DNA from: Owenia fusiformis
Taxonomy: Eukaryota; Annelida; Polychaeta; Sabellida; Oweniidae
DNA: 25,000 bases
Assembly (NCBI GenBank): GCA_903813345.2
Contig: CAIIXF020000299.1
Location: forward strand, 1 to 25,000
Reading direction: 5' to 3'
Shown: positions 1 to 9,929 of the stretch, one piece after another
How positions within the stretch are numbered: position 1 is the stretch's first letter
How the letters are laid out: every line of letters starts with the position of its first letter
Made by a program: the position numbers and the translations under genes
The notes under the pieces: model-generated
The model's database searches: none
Told to the model about the DNA's origin: nothing
Seen by the model: the letters and a program-made list of their open reading frames with translations, nothing else

Positions 1-36
1 CGGGGCTGTCTCTCTTCTCATTTGATCAAAAGGGTT

Positions 37-42
37 TTTATT
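37..42 (-). terminator. poly(A) signal AATAAA
   Basis: TTTATT on the plus strand reads AATAAA on the minus strand, about 170 bp downstream of the stop codon at 215-213 of the proposed minus-strand gene. The spacing suits a short 3' UTR. In AT-rich DNA this hexamer is common, so its weight comes only from its position. Confidence 0.3.
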
Positions 43-212
43 ATGACATAACTGTCAAGTAGAAAATAAAAATTGGGATTTTTTTAAAAAATCAGTTGTC
101 GGTATTTTCTGAAGAAAAATTGGGATGAAAATGAGAGAAAATCGGAGATAAAAAAATATATATCAACGATTCCAAAAATCAGATGAAAATCACGATTACA
201 AAAAAATGACGG

Positions 213-833
213 TTACGTCAAGGCGTTTTGCAAAATTTTGCGGTAATGATAACAAAAAATGCCGGATGGGAAAGACAGCATGTCCTCTTTCTCGCCTGTA
301 GGCAAGATTCACAGATAAGATTTCCTTTTCAACTAGTTCCATTCGGTGACGTATATATGGATGATGATAAAGACTGGGTCAAATCTGCCAGAGGGTTTAC
401 TAGGCTAGAAGCAGAATATAAGCTGTAAACTTACCGACTGAGATATCCAAGTTCATAATTTTTAGTCCATTCTCGTGTTTTCTCAGTATATGTGCCTCAA
501 AGCCACTCAAACTATTAACTGTAAGTAAACTATGTATGAAGAAGCCATAAAATGACAAATCCAGAACAGGAACGTGGTGTATATTGTAAGAAATTAAAAA
601 ATATAGACCGAAAAGCAGGGGTAATATCGTCGAATACACACCGCAGGGCTAGGCATAAATGTTTTCTGTAAGCTGTTCGAAAGCTTTTGTATAAATGTTT
701 TCTGTAAGCTGTTCGAAAGCTTTTGTGCCAAGAGGGGTGTATTCGACGATATTACCCCTGCTCTGAGGTCTATATTACGATTCGAACATGAAAACTTACC
801 GAATTGTTTCGAATATTCATCATGGTCCGCCAT
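213..833 (-). CDS. possible small three-exon gene, product unknown
   Basis: Coding exons on the minus strand would be 833-800, 518-435 and 295-213. Exon 1 starts ATGGCGG (G at -3 and +4, a fair start context), encodes MADHDEYSKQF and ends at a G|GTAAGT donor. Exon 2 follows a TTACTTACAG acceptor, encodes a stretch containing LSGFEAHILRKHENG, and ends at another G|GTAAGT donor. Exon 3 follows a TTGCCTACAG acceptor, encodes GEKEDMLSFPSG and ends KILQNALT then TAA at 215-213. Both introns are phase 1 and the exons (34, 84, 83 nt) join without a frameshift to 66 codons plus stop. A poly(A) signal lies 170 bp beyond the stop and a CRE lies upstream. I do not recognise the protein; no signal peptide or membrane segment is visible. 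It could be a chance splice model, a fragment of a longer gene, or a true microprotein. Confidence 0.4.
601..775. mobile_element. MITE-like inverted-repeat element with internal duplication
   Basis: Positions 601-642 and 734-775 are inverted copies matching at about 38 of 42 bases, with core GGGGTAATATCGTCGAATAC and its complement. Between them a 36-bp unit is present twice in direct tandem (655-690 and 691-726, identical). The element is about 175 bp, has no coding capacity, and would fold into a hairpin. It lies in intron 1 of the proposed minus-strand gene. The tips read TATAGAC...GTCTATA; a TA target duplication is possible but cannot be told from the palindromic tip. Confidence 0.6.
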
Positions 834-851
834 TACTACGACCCACCGTTA

Positions 852-859
852 TGACGTCA
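852..859. promoter_or_regulatory. CRE palindrome TGACGTCA
   Basis: A perfect 8-bp TGACGTCA lies about 19 bp upstream of the proposed ATG at 833 (minus strand). Full CRE sites bind CREB/ATF proteins and are usually promoter-proximal in animals. The position fits a promoter or 5' UTR of the minus-strand gene. No TATA box is obvious, and the transcription start is not known. Confidence 0.35.
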
Positions 860-1169
860 CACAATACTCGTATTAACTGGTGTATTGATCGCGAATACAT
901 CCCATGTGAAATGTTGACTTTGTTTACAGTTTATAGAAGGCGTGAATACAGTCATGTTCGAATAAGGTTTTAAACGCAATGTCGTTAGACGACTACGTAT
1001 GAATTCTATGGACGGTAATGTATTGTATTAGTTGTACATTAGATATTTAGCGGAGGTTACGTGCACGTACACCTTTCAAGTCAAGGTTGCTAGTTCTGAT
1101 AGCCTTTTTCCATGTCATTGTTATAATGGGTAAGAAATGGAATATTGAATTGCTTATATTTGTTTTCAG

Positions 1170-1349
1170 GACTCGCAAGAGAGGCTCTTGTTTGAGCATC
1201 TATAGGGCAAGGAAAAAATTGTGTCTTGCTTTATTTATGAAACCAATGAAAGTCAAAAAGATAGCAATGAAGAGGCAAAAGAAGAATTAGCACCAAGTAC
1301 TGATGAATATGACAAAATTAATAACAATGGATCGGGGATACATATTTGA
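1170..1349 (+). pseudogene. possible decayed exon with one in-frame stop
   Basis: A strong acceptor (TTTGTTTTCAG, AG at 1168-1169) precedes GACTCGCAAGAG. Reading on gives DSQERLLFEHL, then TAG at 1203-1205, then 47 further codons to TGA at 1347-1349 in the same frame. The second part is acidic and low complexity (ETNESQKDSNEEAKEELA). A second possible acceptor ends at the same TAG, so an exon could start at 1206 and be intact. No upstream exon or homology is recognised. This may be a relic exon, a real last exon, or chance. Confidence 0.2.
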
Positions 1350-2015
1350 ACGAGTTTTGCGTAACCGTCCATCAATTTTTTTGCGTAATCGCAAATTCAA
1401 AATACTACGTTCAAAATATACATCACGAAATGAATCACCGAATGCGATGCTTACATAAATCGTTCATCCTTTCATTGATACACAGTAGTAGAAAATAATG
1501 CACCAACCTTAGTTTTCTGTTTTTCGCGGCCATTTTATTGGATAAATCAGTGAACGTAGCCGTCCAACCTCATTTTCAGAGGTCGCGTAACCGTTGTGCT
1601 ATAACACCGTGAAAACGTTTTCGAATTGCATTTAGGCCTTTTATTATCTTTTGTTTATTGATTAATGCGTGAGATACCATTTACCATTAAAATTAATTAA
1701 TGTGAATACACCCTCACAACCTAGCTTTTATCATGGTTTTCTGTATCCATATGGACCTCACCTCACTGCACATTACTTGCAATAGTCAGAAATAATCATG
1801 TTATCTACATCTAGTCATCACATTATCAATTATCTTTATGATTAAGCAAACCAGATTGAAGTCGCATGGATACGTGTTGGTTCTACATGAAATCAAGGGA
1901 CCGGTTATGTCATGTCAATATAAACGTATCCATGTGCTGAGTGTGTTGTATTGAATATCTCAGTCACAGAACGATCGATTAAATAAAATTCTGGTTTCAA
2001 ATAGTTCAAAGAAGA
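1341..2015. other. AT-rich spacer, no gene seen
   Basis: No long frame or recognisable domain is present. The one structural item is an 11-bp perfect inverted repeat, CATGGATACGT at 1865-1875 and its complement at 1924-1934, separated by 48 bp, close to the satellite edge. Confidence 0.5.
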
Positions 2016-4335
2016 TTAAATGAGCAACACTTGAATGAGAAATACTTGAATGAGCAATACTTGAATGAGAAATACTTGAATGAGTAATCCTTGAATGAGC
2101 AATACTTGAATGAGAAATACTTGAATGAGCAATACTTGAATGAGCAACACTTGAATGAGCAATACTTGAATGAGCAACACTTGAATGAGCAACACTTGGA
2201 TGAGCAATACTTGAATGAGCAACAATTGAATGAGAAATAATTGAATGAGCAATACTTGAATGAGCAACACTTGAATGAGCAATACTTGAATGAGCAACAC
2301 TTGAATGAGCAATACTTGAATGAGCAACACTTAAATGAGCAATACTTGAATGAGAAATACTTGAATGAGCAATACTTGAATGAGCAACACTTGAATGAGC
2401 AACACTTGGATGAGCAATACTTGAATGAGCAACAATTGAATGAGAAATAATTGAATGAGCAATACTTGAATGGGAAATACTTGAATGAGCAATACTTGAA
2501 TGAGGAATGAGCAACGCTTGAATGAGCAATACTTGAATGAGCAACACTTGAATGAGCAACACTTGGATGAGCAATACTTGAATGAGCAACAATTGAATGA
2601 GAAATAATTGAATGAGCAATACTTGAATGGGAAATACTTGAATGAGCAATACTTGAATGAGGAATGAGCAACGCTTGAATGAGCAATACTTGAATGAGCA
2701 ACACTTGAATGAGCAATACTTGAATGAGCAATACTTGAATGAGTTATACTTGAATGAGGAATGAGCAACGCTTGAATGAGCAATACTTGAATGAGCAATA
2801 CTTGAATGAGTTATACTTGAATGAGGAATGAGCAACGCTTGAATGAGCAATACTTGAATGAGCAACACTTGAATGAGCAATACTTGAATGAGCAACACTT
2901 GAATTAGCAATACTTGAATGAGCAACGCTTGAATGAGCAATACTTGAATGAGCAATACTTGAATGAGCAACACTTGAATGAGCAATACTTGAATGAGCAA
3001 CACTTGAATGAGCAATACTTGAATGAACAACACTTAAATGAGCAATACTTTAATGAGCAACACTTGAATGAGCAATACTTGAATGAGCAATACTTGAATG
3101 AGCAATACTTGAATGAACAACACTTAAATGAGCAATACTTGAATGAGCAACACTTGAATGAGCAATACTTGAATGAGCAACACTTGAATGAGCAATACTT
3201 GAATGAGAAATACTTGAATGAGCAACAATTGAATGAGCAATACTTGAATGAGAAATACTTGAATGAGCAACAATTGAATGAGCAATACTTGAATGAGAAA
3301 TACTTGAATGAGAAATACTTGAATGAGCAACACTTGAATGAGCAACACTTGAATGAGCAACAATTAAATGAGCAATACTTGAATGAGCAACACCTGAATG
3401 AGCAATACTTGAATGAGCAATACTTGAATGAGCAACACTTGAATGAGCAATACTTGAATGAGCAATACTTGAATGAGCAACACTTAAATGAGCAACACTT
3501 GAGCAATACTTGAATGAGCAACACTTGAATGAGAAATACTTGAATGAGAAATACTTGAATGAGCAACACTTGAATGAGCAACAATTGAATGAGCAACACT
3601 TGAATGAGCAATACTTGAATGAGCAACACTTGAATGAGCAACAATTGAATGAGCAATACTTGAATGAGCAACAATTAAATGAGCAATACTCGAATGAGCA
3701 ACACTTGAATGAGCAATACTTGAATGAGCAACACTTAAATGAGCAATACTTGAATGAGCAACACTTAAATGAGCAATACTTGAATGAGCAACACTTGAAT
3801 GAGCAACACTTGAATGAGCAATACTTGAATGAGCAACACTTGAATGAGCAATACTTGACTGAGCAACACTTGAATGAGCAACACTTGAATGAGCAATACT
3901 TGAATGAGCAACACTTGAATGAGCAATACTTGAATGAGAAATAATTCAATGAGAAATACTTGAATGAGAAATACTTGAATGAGCAATACTTGAATGAGCA
4001 ACACTTGAATGAGCAACAATTGAATGAGCAATACTTGAATGAGCAACAATTGAATGAGCAACACTTGAATGAGCAATACTTAAATGAGCAATACTTGAAT
4101 GAGCAACAATTGAATGAGCAATACTTGAATGAGCAACACTTGAATGAGCAATACTTGAATGAGCAACAATTGAATGATCAATACTTGAATGAGCAACACT
4201 TGAATAAGCAATACTTGAATGAGCAACACTTAAATGAGCAATACTTGAATGAGCAACACTTGAATGAGAAATACTTGAATGAGCAACACTTGAATGAGCA
4301 ACACTTGAATGAGCAATACTTGAATGAGAAACACT
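2016..4335. repeat. 15-bp satellite, about 155 copies
   Basis: The unit is CAATACTTGAATGAG with frequent variants CAACACTTGAATGAG, CAACAATTGAATGAG and AAATACTTGAATGAG. The array runs 2.3 kb with abrupt edges. Y-type (CAATAC) and H-type (CAACAC) units often alternate, giving a 30-bp dimer. Between about 2210 and 2840 larger periods appear: a 157-bp repeat (CAACGC at 2512 and 2669) and a 67-bp repeat (2766 and 2833), each carrying a 7-bp partial unit GAATGAG. Because 15 is a multiple of 3 and the unit lacks stops in four of six frames, long open frames run on both strands (up to 357 codons on minus). The 7-bp slips move the minus frame from IQVLL to SIAHS to SFKYC repeats, and most variants change amino acids in the plus frame, so I judge the array non-coding. 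Confidence 0.97.
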
Positions 4336-5525
4336 GTGGTTAAAAGAAGATGAAAGAGCTTCACAAGTGAATATTGTATGTGGGACAATTTACGATAAAT
4401 GATATTTCAAAATATACAAAATTCGAAAATTAAAATATTCATATGGCGATGGTTTTTTCTTGAATTGCAGAGGAAACACACCATATTTTATAAATTCGTA
4501 AGCGGCATCATTGGAACTATATTGATATTTCGAAACCTGTGCAATTTTTAAAGGAATAAAATATAATCATATTCTCGTTAATCGTTCAATATGTCTCATC
4601 TGGTTTAATTTCAAATAAGATATTATTTATCACATCTGCGTGTGTCAAACAAACAAAAACATGTTTCCTTGGATATTAGTATTGAATTGTAAAAATAGAA
4701 ATGTAAATGGAGTCAACATTATCGTTTGAAACTATTAGCCGCAAATTATTTTGAGCGACCCCTATGTCAAAAGCGATAACTTAATAAGATACGTTCATAC
4801 AATTTTACATGTACAGTTCTTCTCTGATGCCCTCACTATACGACAAAGTTTGTGGCTTCATTTAATATGGTTTTTCCAGAAAAGGGTGTCTTATAATCAT
4901 GAATTCTCCAATACATCTGTTTTGAAGGATACATTTATATTAGACTCCATTAATTATTCCAATAGTACCCCTTTTACTATGACATGGCCTACTTTATAAC
5001 ATCATACATTATAAATAATGTTGAAAAGCAAAATATTTATTCGTTTTCACTCTTTTATATACTTTAAGGTATTTTTATGTAATATATTCATTTCGCCTTG
5101 TTTAATTATATTTGTTAAGTCAATTCAATTGAGTACTAGTAGTTTAGTTTTTAAAGTGAATGGACCGGGTCTTATTATCACTGGGTGTGTACCAAATTAA
5201 GCGTGACAGGTGAACGCGCACTGTAGGTACAACACGAGGGTGATGACATTTGAGCAAACTGATGTTTTCATCGTTTCAGAAAGATCTGATCTAGTTTCTC
5301 GATATTTTTATATGTAAATGTCTGTAACAACATCCTAGACAGTGAACTTGACCGTGAATTTTTTAGTTCAAACTTCACAAACTATCAATGAAGTATATGG
5401 TATAATGCTCAGTTGCGGTAAGGTACAACACATAGGTTGGTGTTAATTATTTTTCGATTTTACATGCAAGCTTAAACTCCCTTATATTACCTCTTCTCCT
5501 CCTACGAAGAAATGTAAAAGAGAAG
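4336..5525. other. AT-rich spacer, no gene seen
   Basis: Short frames at 4751-4999 and 5018-5200 (82 and 60 codons, plus strand) show no motif, splice context or composition that supports coding. No inverted or tandem structure stood out. Confidence 0.5.
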
Positions 5526-5530
5526 GATTG

Positions 5531-6318
5531 CAGGGGCGTAGGAAGGTGTAAATTCAACACTACGCCAAAAATATGAAAAAATTATGTCAAATCTTAACGA
5601 ATCAAAACGCCTCTTTTATGCTCGTAAAAGGTAATTTTTATGGTAATACCTTTCTAATTGTGCTTAAAATGTTCGAATGTTTTTTATGATATAAAATCAC
5701 CATGGAAAGCCGATCTTTTAAATCTCAACAATACAGATTAAAGAAACTAGTATGATCAATAGAAACATGTCCGTGATCAATGATACAACATAACTCTAAT
5801 GTCTTCAACTTTTTTATAAGATAAATAAAGCCCATGCAAAAGTCAACGTGACATTTTGTGGTAAATTGTTTTTTCCTTTCAAAATAATTATTGGTGCCTA
5901 AATGCTTTATTTCCTAAAATAATAATCTATTATATTTCAAATAAAATAGAAATTAGGGTAATTGCTTTCCTAGAACTGAAGTTGAAATGTACTTTCATTT
6001 TTACTGGCTTAAACTTCCAACTATCATAACCCTCTACCCCAAATCACCTTGATTTTTACGCCAAAAAGTGCCATTTATCGTGGCCGAAGCTAGAAAAAAG
6101 TAACAGAGGAACAAAAACCTTGCAAAGAGTACTATTGAAAAAATCGAACATATTACATGGTTTCCAAAAACATTTCTTTAGTGTGCTCGAGATCACAAAC
6201 AATTTATTAACAATGAGGAAATATGACTAAAGAACATAAGGAAATTATTAAGCTATTTCATTCTAGCTTTTCAACACTACGCATTGGCGTTTTGGCGTAT
6301 ATTGTTCCTACGCCACTG
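5531..6318. mobile_element. 788-bp non-autonomous DNA transposon
   Basis: The left tip is CAGGGGCGTAGGAA (5531-5544) and the right tip is the complement of CAGTGGCGTAGGAA (6305-6318), one mismatch in 14. A 5-bp direct repeat GATTG flanks both ends (5526-5530 and 6319-6323). Just inside each tip the motif TCAACACTACGC recurs in the same orientation (near 5554 and 6269), and further GGCGTA/TACGCC motifs sit at both ends, typical of subterminal transposase-binding repeats. The interior is AT-rich and carries no transposase. I cannot assign the superfamily; CAGTGGCG tips occur in several cut-and-paste groups. Confidence 0.75.
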
Positions 6319-6323
6319 GATTG

Positions 6324-6955
6324 ATAAGGACTAAGGAGAGCTTTTAAGAAGTTGCCTTTTTATTCTGTAAGTGATCATCATGGAATTTAGAAAGATTTTT
6401 TAGAATGAGGTGGATTTTGACATCCTGAAATATTGTATTGTATTATCAAAGCGTTCGTTTCTACAACGTGTTTTGTGAAGCAATGAAATGTCATTTTTAT
6501 TTTTAACCGTAACCTTTTGCTCAATAAAATAAAAACCTAGTACCGTACTGTACGAGCAAAATAAAATGTGTCTTTGCTAGATGATGAAGTAAAGTCTTAG
6601 TTTTCGTAGAGTAACCGATGCGCATTCCACCAGAAGTTTTTAGAATTGGTTCCACTATTCTGGCCATTCTCGTTAGTAGGAGAAGTATATGTTACTGAGC
6701 AAACCTATAATCTAACCAATTTAGGGAAGAATATGGCTTTTTAAACATGAGACTAAATTTGGTTTTCGTAGCGTTTGATTACGTCTAATCTAAAAGAGCT
6801 TTTTCGAAATGACCATCATGATTTTAAGTTTCTGGGGTTATTTCTTTTTCCAAATAACACTCACTCACAGCTTTGTCTGAAGTCTTTCTTTACATTACTA
6901 AGGCCCTTAGCCAGGATGTATGTGTGGGGGATTGGGGGCTCGTGCGATCTTGAAC
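6324..6955. other. AT-rich spacer, no gene seen
   Basis: No coding signal, repeat or inverted structure supported. The plus-strand frame at 6775-7173 (132 codons) enters the AGGTCA minisatellite and is best explained by repeat translation. Confidence 0.45.
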
Positions 6956-7495
6956 GATATTCTTTCTATTTGACCTTCGGTGACCTTTTCAAGGTCACAA
7001 GGTCAAAAAGATCTTTTTTCAACTTGCTTCAAATTGACCAATTATTTTTTTTAAAATCATCTACAAGTTATCAGAAGTTCAAATCTGACTTTGGATTTGA
7101 TATTCAACCATCATTGACCTTCTCAAGGTCAAAAAGGGTCAAAAGGGTATTTTTTAAACTTACTTCAAATTGACCGATTCTTTTTTCAAAATTATCTCAA
7201 AGGTTCTCAAAAGTTCAAATCTGACTATATATTTGACCTTCAATGACATTCTCAAGGTCAAAAAAATATTTGACCTTCTCAAGGTTAAAAAGGTATTTTT
7301 CCAACTTGCTTCAAATTGACCAATTCATTTTTTCAAAATCATGTACAAGTTCCGGAAGTTCAAATCTGACTTTAGATTTGCTTCAATGACCTTGTCAGGG
7401 TCAAAAAAGTCTTTTTTCAACTTGCTTCAAATTGGCCAAATTTTATTTTTAAAATCATCTACAAGTTATCAGAAATTCAAATCTGACTTATGATT
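6956..7495. repeat. degenerate 116-146 bp tandem repeat rich in AGGTCA
   Basis: The marker AACTTGCTTCAAATTGACCA recurs at about 7021, 7157, 7303 and 7419 (spacings 136, 146, 116). Each unit carries one or more TGACCTT/AAGGTCA half-sites and ends in AGTTCAAATCTGACTTT. The motif TCAAGGTCA occurs repeatedly, once directly followed by CAAGGTCA. This resembles the AGGTCA-rich minisatellites common in molluscan DNA; that comparison is from general knowledge. Confidence 0.85.
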
Positions 7496-7570
7496 GGACT
7501 AATAATATTGTGAGCAGAAGGGGTTACATTTTGTCATAAAAAGTAAGTCATGGCTGAGATGCCATATATG

Positions 7571-7643
7571 CAATGTTGAGCTCAAGTGGTAGAGCACCTG
7601 ACATGTAATCGTGAGGTTGTGGGTTCGATTCCCACCAGGGTGG
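7571..7643 (+). repeat. tRNA-like SINE head or tRNA pseudogene
   Basis: A D-arm (GCTC...GAGC), an A-box-like GAGCTCAAGTGG, a T-arm with a perfect 5-bp stem (GTGGG/CCCAC) around TTCGATT, and a canonical B box GGTTCGATTCC (7622-7632) are in tRNA order. The anticodon arm has an 8-nt loop containing TGT and one mismatched pair. The seven acceptor positions pair poorly. This is therefore not a functional tRNA but fits the pol III promoter head of a tRNA-derived SINE, closest to a Thr(TGT)-like tRNA. The body and tail of the SINE are not clear. Confidence 0.6.
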
Positions 7644-7925
7644 AGGGTCTTTTTCACATCAGACCTTAGCATTGAATTTGATCCTATGTTTTCAGATTAA
7701 CCTTGTTTTAGTCTCCTATCCTCTGAATTTCCAGGGTCGTCTCAGGTGTTGGTTTAGCATGGACATTTTTGATGTGTGGGCAGGGGGATGGGTTCGAGCC
7801 CCCCCCCCCCCCCTTTACTAAAAGCTGGCTACGGGCATGTTGCTCATATTGCATGTGAAGTATTAAAGATTGCAATGGATGCTATCATTTTCATTGGAAT
7901 CGATATAAAAGTATTCTGGCACTTA
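7644..7925. other. spacer with a poly-C tract
   Basis: Possible SINE body followed by a run of 15 C (7799-7813) next to GGTTCGAGCC, a second weak B-box-like string. The tract is prone to slippage and sequencing error. No gene is seen. Confidence 0.4.
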
Positions 7926-9200
7926 TGTAACAACCGGGGGTCACACTCGCCTAGCCGTGACGTAAGAAATTACAAGATGTTAAAAATACTATGGTAGCGT
8001 ATATATGGCCTAGACTAGGAAGTGTGTTGGTTGTTATGGATTTTAATCTTACTGATTATCAAATTATCCTACTCCATAAATGATAGTACAAAAGAATATG
8101 ATTTGATTATATATATTATGTAACTGTATTATAAAACTACTAAAATGATATGGAATATGTACAATGATGAATATTTACAATAAGGTCTACAAAATTATAT
8201 CAGAAATATTGTTTCCAATAAGATACTGTAATAAATCCAAATACAGTTGTCAATCTTATTAACAATTTGGTGCTAACTTGACCTTATATATATATGCAAA
8301 CACTCTCTACATGTGAATGCCTCAAAAATAATCACAACAGATTACTCTGCCAGTGCCACCTATCTTCAAATCTCTAATTAAAAGTACATTCCTAACTTTT
8401 CTTACACTAGCAAGATACTGCCTTGAATAACAATGATGCAGTTTTCAATCTTACTGTACTTATTCTCTGGCCGACATATATCTGCTACATGTACTAACTG
8501 ACCTTACAAAATCAAAACAATCTGGTATGCCATCTATCTTCAACTATGTTCAAAACAGGCTCAAAAGTAACAATACCTGTTGCACTTCAAATTCTATCAT
8601 AACCCATATATTTCACAGGTAATTAAATTGAGATGCTATACAGATCCTAAAATAATGCTCAAAAAGTGTTGTTTAGATGTAATAGAAACAGAAATCGAAG
8701 TGGCAGATTGAACTTTAAAATCTATCTAGCGAGAAAATCATATGTTAAACTTAAGCTACTGAAACTAAAGATATCCTTCACATCACAGTAATCTTACCCT
8801 AATAAAACATCCTTGCTACCTTCATGTAGATATATATCCTAAAATAGCTATCCTAACTGGACTTTAAGTCCACCATTTTAGACAATTTAACCGCACAATT
8901 AAAATTAAATCTTAACCTCCATCTTGTTCATAATAGCCTCTCTGACCAACCCCTAAATTCTAATATTCTAATTGGCTACTAACAGACTAAGACCTTGACC
9001 TTAGAGCTATAGGATATACAGGGTCTTCAAACTATTCTGCAAGGAAATAGTTTTGCCACCAAATTCAAAAGTTGAGAAAGTTAAATTGAACTTTATAAAT
9101 CTTACAAAATAAACTAAAATGCAATTAATGACCCTTACAAAATATTTGTAATAATAGAAAGTGACCATTAATAATAAAAGTAACAACGAGGGTTGTTACA
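7926..9200. mobile_element. solo LTR, probably Gypsy-type
   Basis: The segment starts TGTAACAACC (7926-7935) and ends with the exact complement GGTTGTTACA (9191-9200). It is flanked by a 4-bp direct repeat CTTA (7922-7925 and 9201-9204). TG...CA ends, a short perfect inverted repeat and a 4-bp duplication are the signature of an LTR integrated by a retroviral-type integrase, and 1275 bp is plausible for a Ty3/Gypsy LTR. A TATATATATA stretch (8285-8294) and AATAAA (9108-9113) on the plus strand could be promoter and poly(A) signals. No primer-binding site, gag or pol follows, so recombination between two LTRs probably removed the interior. An 8-bp hairpin (GTAACAAC/GTTGTTAC, 9180-9199) sits at the right end. 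Confidence 0.75.
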
Positions 9201-9204
9201 CTTA

Positions 9205-9603
9205 CAATGACTAAGATGTGCAAGCAACATTTATTATTTCGGGTAAAGGCCAAACATTAATCATAGGGAACGACCAACGGCATTCATAATATAATATCAT
9301 GAAAAAACACACAGCGTGGGCAATGAGGGAGAGAAAAACATCATTCAAAGTTGTATGGTTATGTGTCGGTCATGGAAATAAAAAGAAAGCATAGCATGTT
9401 GAATAGAAATGTAAAGGTTATATACGTCGCTATTCCCAGAAAGTTAAAACATGATCATATGTGAAACTGAGAGTGAAATATATTGTTTATTGGTTTGGTA
9501 ATGACTCATTCTTTGCTGTAATTTAAATATAAACATAAAAATACGAATACAACTAACTTTTGATCGTACGTTTATATTTCACATAATTTTAAAGTCATTT
9601 TAT
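9205..9603. other. AT-rich spacer, no gene seen
   Basis: Lies between the solo LTR and the inverted end at 9604. No frame, repeat or structure could be supported. Confidence 0.5.
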
Positions 9604-9666
9604 AATAGCCTTGCCCAAGTCGGTATTTTTTTACTTATCTGATCTTGAATTATTACCGCCTTGTAC
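9604..9666. repeat. left terminal inverted repeat of the composite
   Basis: Starts AATAGCCTTGCCCAAG and ends CCGCCTTGTAC. Its inverted partner is at 22085-22147. Confidence 0.75.
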
Positions 9667-9929
9667 AATCCAATACATCTCCGCTGATATTATGCTAAGT
9701 TATTCAGCGGTTTCGAGATTTCCATAATACCTACGCTGTCAGGGGTATCGCGAAACCTTATTGATTGACAAGGTCGCATGGACACGACGTGTGACTTCAG
9801 GCTGATTGACCAATCAAAACGTTACAAGGTTACCTGCATAAACAAAGCAAACTAGATCTACCCGTCTACGACTTGAAATTCAATGATCCGATCGAGTGTT
9901 TCTTTAGAGTTACAATTTATTATGTAATT

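Noticed and set aside
1960-3033. 357-codon minus-strand frame, and similar long frames on both strands through 4343
   Set aside because: They are translations of the 15-bp satellite, which lacks stops in four of six frames. The minus frame slips between repeat types at 7-bp indels and variants are not silent in the plus frame.
2016-4335. CRISPR array
   Set aside because: Units are contiguous 15-bp repeats with no unique spacers, and the context is eukaryotic.
4751-5200. Two short plus-strand frames (82 and 60 codons)
   Set aside because: No coding evidence beyond absence of stops.
6775-7173. 132-codon plus-strand frame
   Set aside because: Its second half translates the AGGTCA tandem repeat; no domain or splice context.
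7571-7643. Functional tRNA-Thr gene
   Set aside because: The acceptor stem has several mismatches and the anticodon arm has an 8-nt loop with a mismatched pair.
7760-7850. Transposon end suggested by AGCTGGCTACGGGCATG next to the poly-C tract
   Set aside because: It resembles common GGCTACG-type transposon tips, but no partner end or target duplication was found.
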